The notes under the pieces were generated by a model, which was given only the letters and a program-made list of their open reading frames with translations, ran no database searches and was not told the origin of the DNA. A program made the position numbers and the translations under genes. Shown piece by piece: positions 6,089 through 7,333 of a stretch of 7,333 bases of DNA (positions are counted from its first letter, which is position 1; every line of letters begins with the position of its first letter). This stretch comes from Chloroflexota bacterium (GTDB lineage: Bacteria > Chloroflexota > Chloroflexia > Thermomicrobiales > UBA6265): assembly GCA_023392645.1 (NCBI GenBank), contig JAEVYR010000026.1, positions 1-7,333 on the forward strand, read 5' to 3'.

Positions 6089-6351
6089 CCCGCTGTCCTT
6101 CCTGCCTCCTGCTGTTGCCGGGCGCGAACACTGTGCCCATCGATGCGGCACTGGTGAACCCGCTTCTATCATGACATGTTTTACCGCTCTGTGCTGGCAT
6201 TTCCGAGGCGTATCGCAGCGTGGTTAGCATCTCGCGGGATCGTGGCGGTCCGCGCCAAAAGGACCCCGGTGTGCCATCATGCCCCTGGCAATCACCCTGG
6301 GTACGCGCCGGCAGACGGCGCGATCCATCTCCCATTGACTGGAGTGCAAAC
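6089..6351. promoter_or_regulatory. Divergent regulatory region between the regulator and serine hydrolase genes
   Basis: This 263-bp gap must carry the promoters of both divergent genes. On the regulator side it holds a dyad at 6129-6156: GTGCC (6133-6137) and GGCAC (6147-6151) flank the palindrome CATCGATG, with CAC/GTG pairing outside. It also has an AT-leaning patch, CATGACATGTTTTA, near 6170, the least GC-rich spot and a reasonable place for the minus-strand promoter. No confident -35/-10 pair can be called. On the hydrolase side are two stem-loops (listed separately) and the ribosome site GGAG at 6341-6344, seven bases before the ATG. Confidence 0.55.
6263..6322 (+). other. Two adjacent stem-loops in the leader of the serine hydrolase gene
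   Basis: The first is a 13-bp imperfect stem: ACCC (6263-6266), GGTG (6268-6271) and TGCCA (6272-6276) pair with TGGCA (6286-6290), CACC (6293-6296) and GGGT (6299-6302) around a 9-base loop. Two bases after its base begins a perfect 7-bp stem: CGCGCCG (6304-6310) pairs with CGGCGCG (6316-6322) around GCAGA. Just after them CTCC (6329-6332) could pair with the ribosome site GGAG (6341-6344). This is compatible with a structured, translation-controlling leader, but matches no riboswitch class I recognise. Confidence 0.4.
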
Positions 6352-7333
6352 ATGACCGAACAGATCGTCGCGCGGGCGGATGCCGCCGCGCTCGACATGG
6401 ACGCGATCGAGGATGCCTGGCTGTCGCTGGTGACGGCGGCCGACCGGCATGAATTCGGCGGCGCCGTCGCCCTCGTCGCCCGTCACGGGCAGGTGGCGCT
6501 GCTCCGCGCGACGGGCTGGGCCGTGCGCGAGCCGGCGGATCAGCGCTCGCCGATGGGCGAGGACACGATTTTCGATCTCGCCTCGCTGACCAAGGTGACG
6601 GCGACGACCCCGGCGATCCTCCATCTCGTCGGGCAGGGCGCGTTCTCGCTCGACACGCCCGCGCGCGACCTGCTGCCGATCTTCCGCGAGGAGGACGTCA
6701 CCCCGGACATCACCGTGCGCCGGCTGATGAGCCACTCCGCCGGGTTCATCGACTGGCTGCCGGTCTTTCTCGACGCCACCGGGTCGGAGGCCTACCTGCG
6801 CGCCATCGCGCGGGAGCCGCTCGCCTACGCGCCGGGCGCCGAAGTGCGCTACAGCGATCCATCCTTCATCACGCTCGGCGAGATCGTGCGCGAGGTGTCC
6901 GGGATGTCCGTGGCCGATTACGCCGCCGCCCACATCTTCGCGCCGCTCGGCATGGCCGACACCGTCTACTGCCCCGGCGCCGGGCGGCGGCTGCGCGTCG
7001 CCGCGACCGAGATCGGCAACGGCTTCGAAACCGCCAAGGCGCCCGACCGCGCGCCGGCGGGCATGCCATGGCGCACCGGGCTCATCCGCGGCGAGGTCCA
7101 CGACGGCAACGCCTGGTACGGCTTCGGCGGCGTGGCCGGGCACGCCGGGCTCTTCGGCACGGCCGCCGATCTCTACCGCTATGGCCAGATGTGGCTCAAC
7201 GGCGGCGAGCTCGATGGCACGCGCGTCCTCCCCGCCGACCTCGTCGCCGAGGCGACATCCAAGCAGGCCTGCTTCGAGGGCGAGCGGCGCGGGCTCGGCT
7301 GGCGGCTGACGCCGTCGGAGCTCGAAGAACACG
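6352..7333 (+). CDS. Serine hydrolase, beta-lactamase / penicillin-binding protein fold (3' end cut by window edge)
   Basis: The frame opens at ATG 6352 behind GGAG with a 7-base spacer and is still open at the right edge (327 complete codons). It encodes a class C beta-lactamase-like (AmpC/EstB/PBP4*-type) serine hydrolase. The nucleophile motif SLTK is at 78-81 (S78, K81) and the second motif YSD at 167-169, in place of the YxN of true class C enzymes. A LMSHSAGF segment lies at 125-132 and GVAGHAGLF at 260-268, where HAG serves as the third KTG-like motif. VHDGNA at 249-254 is typical of this branch of peptidases and esterases. There is no signal peptide or N-terminal hydrophobic segment, so a cytosolic location is likely unless export is atypical. 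Substrate (a D-amino-acid peptide, ester or beta-lactam) cannot be told; these motifs alone do not indicate antibiotic resistance. It is divergent from the MalT-like regulator. Confidence 0.92.
   Translation, partial: MTEQIVARADAAALDMDAIEDAWLSLVTAADRHEFGGAVALVARHGQVALLRATGWAVREPADQRSPMGEDTIFDLASLTKVTATTPAILHLVGQGAFSLDTPARDLLPIFREEDVTPDITVRRLMSHSAGFIDWLPVFLDATGSEAYLRAIAREPLAYAPGAEVRYSDPSFITLGEIVREVSGMSVADYAAAHIFAPLGMADTVYCPGAGRRLRVAATEIGNGFETAKAPDRAPAGMPWRTGLIRGEVHDGNAWYGFGGVAGHAGLFGTAADLYRYGQMWLNGGELDGTRVLPADLVAEATSKQACFEGERRGLGWRLTPSELEEH

Noticed and set aside
6089..6172. 28-residue N-terminal extension of the MalT-like regulator
   Set aside because: It has no family character, and the ATG at 6086-6088 has an AAGGA site at good distance.
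6292..7332. 346-residue minus-strand frame opposite the serine hydrolase
   Set aside because: The plus strand has all three active-site motifs and a good ribosome site. The minus frame is low-complexity, rich in Arg and Gly.
6352..7333. Reading the serine hydrolase as an antibiotic-resistance beta-lactamase
   Set aside because: The motifs are shared by many peptidases and esterases, YSD replaces YxN, and there is no export signal. Resistance cannot be inferred.

Overview
The window is GC-rich bacterial DNA with tightly packed genes, GTG/ATG starts and clear GGAG-type ribosome binding sites. The taxon cannot be proved from sequence alone. The very large MalT-type LuxR regulator, the stand-alone NodB-type deacetylase and the cytosolic-looking serine hydrolase suggest a high-GC Chloroflexota (Thermomicrobia-like) or a neighbouring high-GC lineage. 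This is an inference of moderate-to-low certainty.

Layout: (1) 1-581, plus strand: the 3' end of a multi-pass membrane protein that is cut by the window edge. (2) 585-2870, minus strand, read right to left: a three-gene cluster. It holds a processive family-2 glycosyltransferase (1728-2870), a 65-residue one-helix membrane protein carrying an LPSTG motif at its N-terminus (1444-1641), and a secreted or membrane-anchored NodB-fold polysaccharide deacetylase (585-1295). (3) 2871-3502: a 632-bp gap without a convincing gene but with several perfect stem-loops and dyads, which probably holds the promoter and leader of the cluster. (4) 3503-6088, minus strand: an 861-residue MalT-like ATP-binding transcriptional activator with a LuxR-type helix-turn-helix at its C-terminus. 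(5) 6089-6351: a divergent regulatory region with two adjacent stem-loops ahead of the next gene. (6) 6352-7333, plus strand: the start of a beta-lactamase/penicillin-binding-protein-like serine hydrolase that runs off the right edge.

The most coherent biological unit is the synthase, small membrane protein and deacetylase set. Its order recalls the staphylococcal icaA-icaD-icaB and enterobacterial pga logic, and also rhizobial nodC/nodB. It plausibly makes and partly de-N-acetylates a beta-linked, N-acetylglucosamine-type surface polymer. The product is inferred, not shown. The large regulator lies directly upstream in the same orientation and may control the cluster.

No tRNA, rRNA, CRISPR array, insertion sequence, attachment site or replication origin was recognised.
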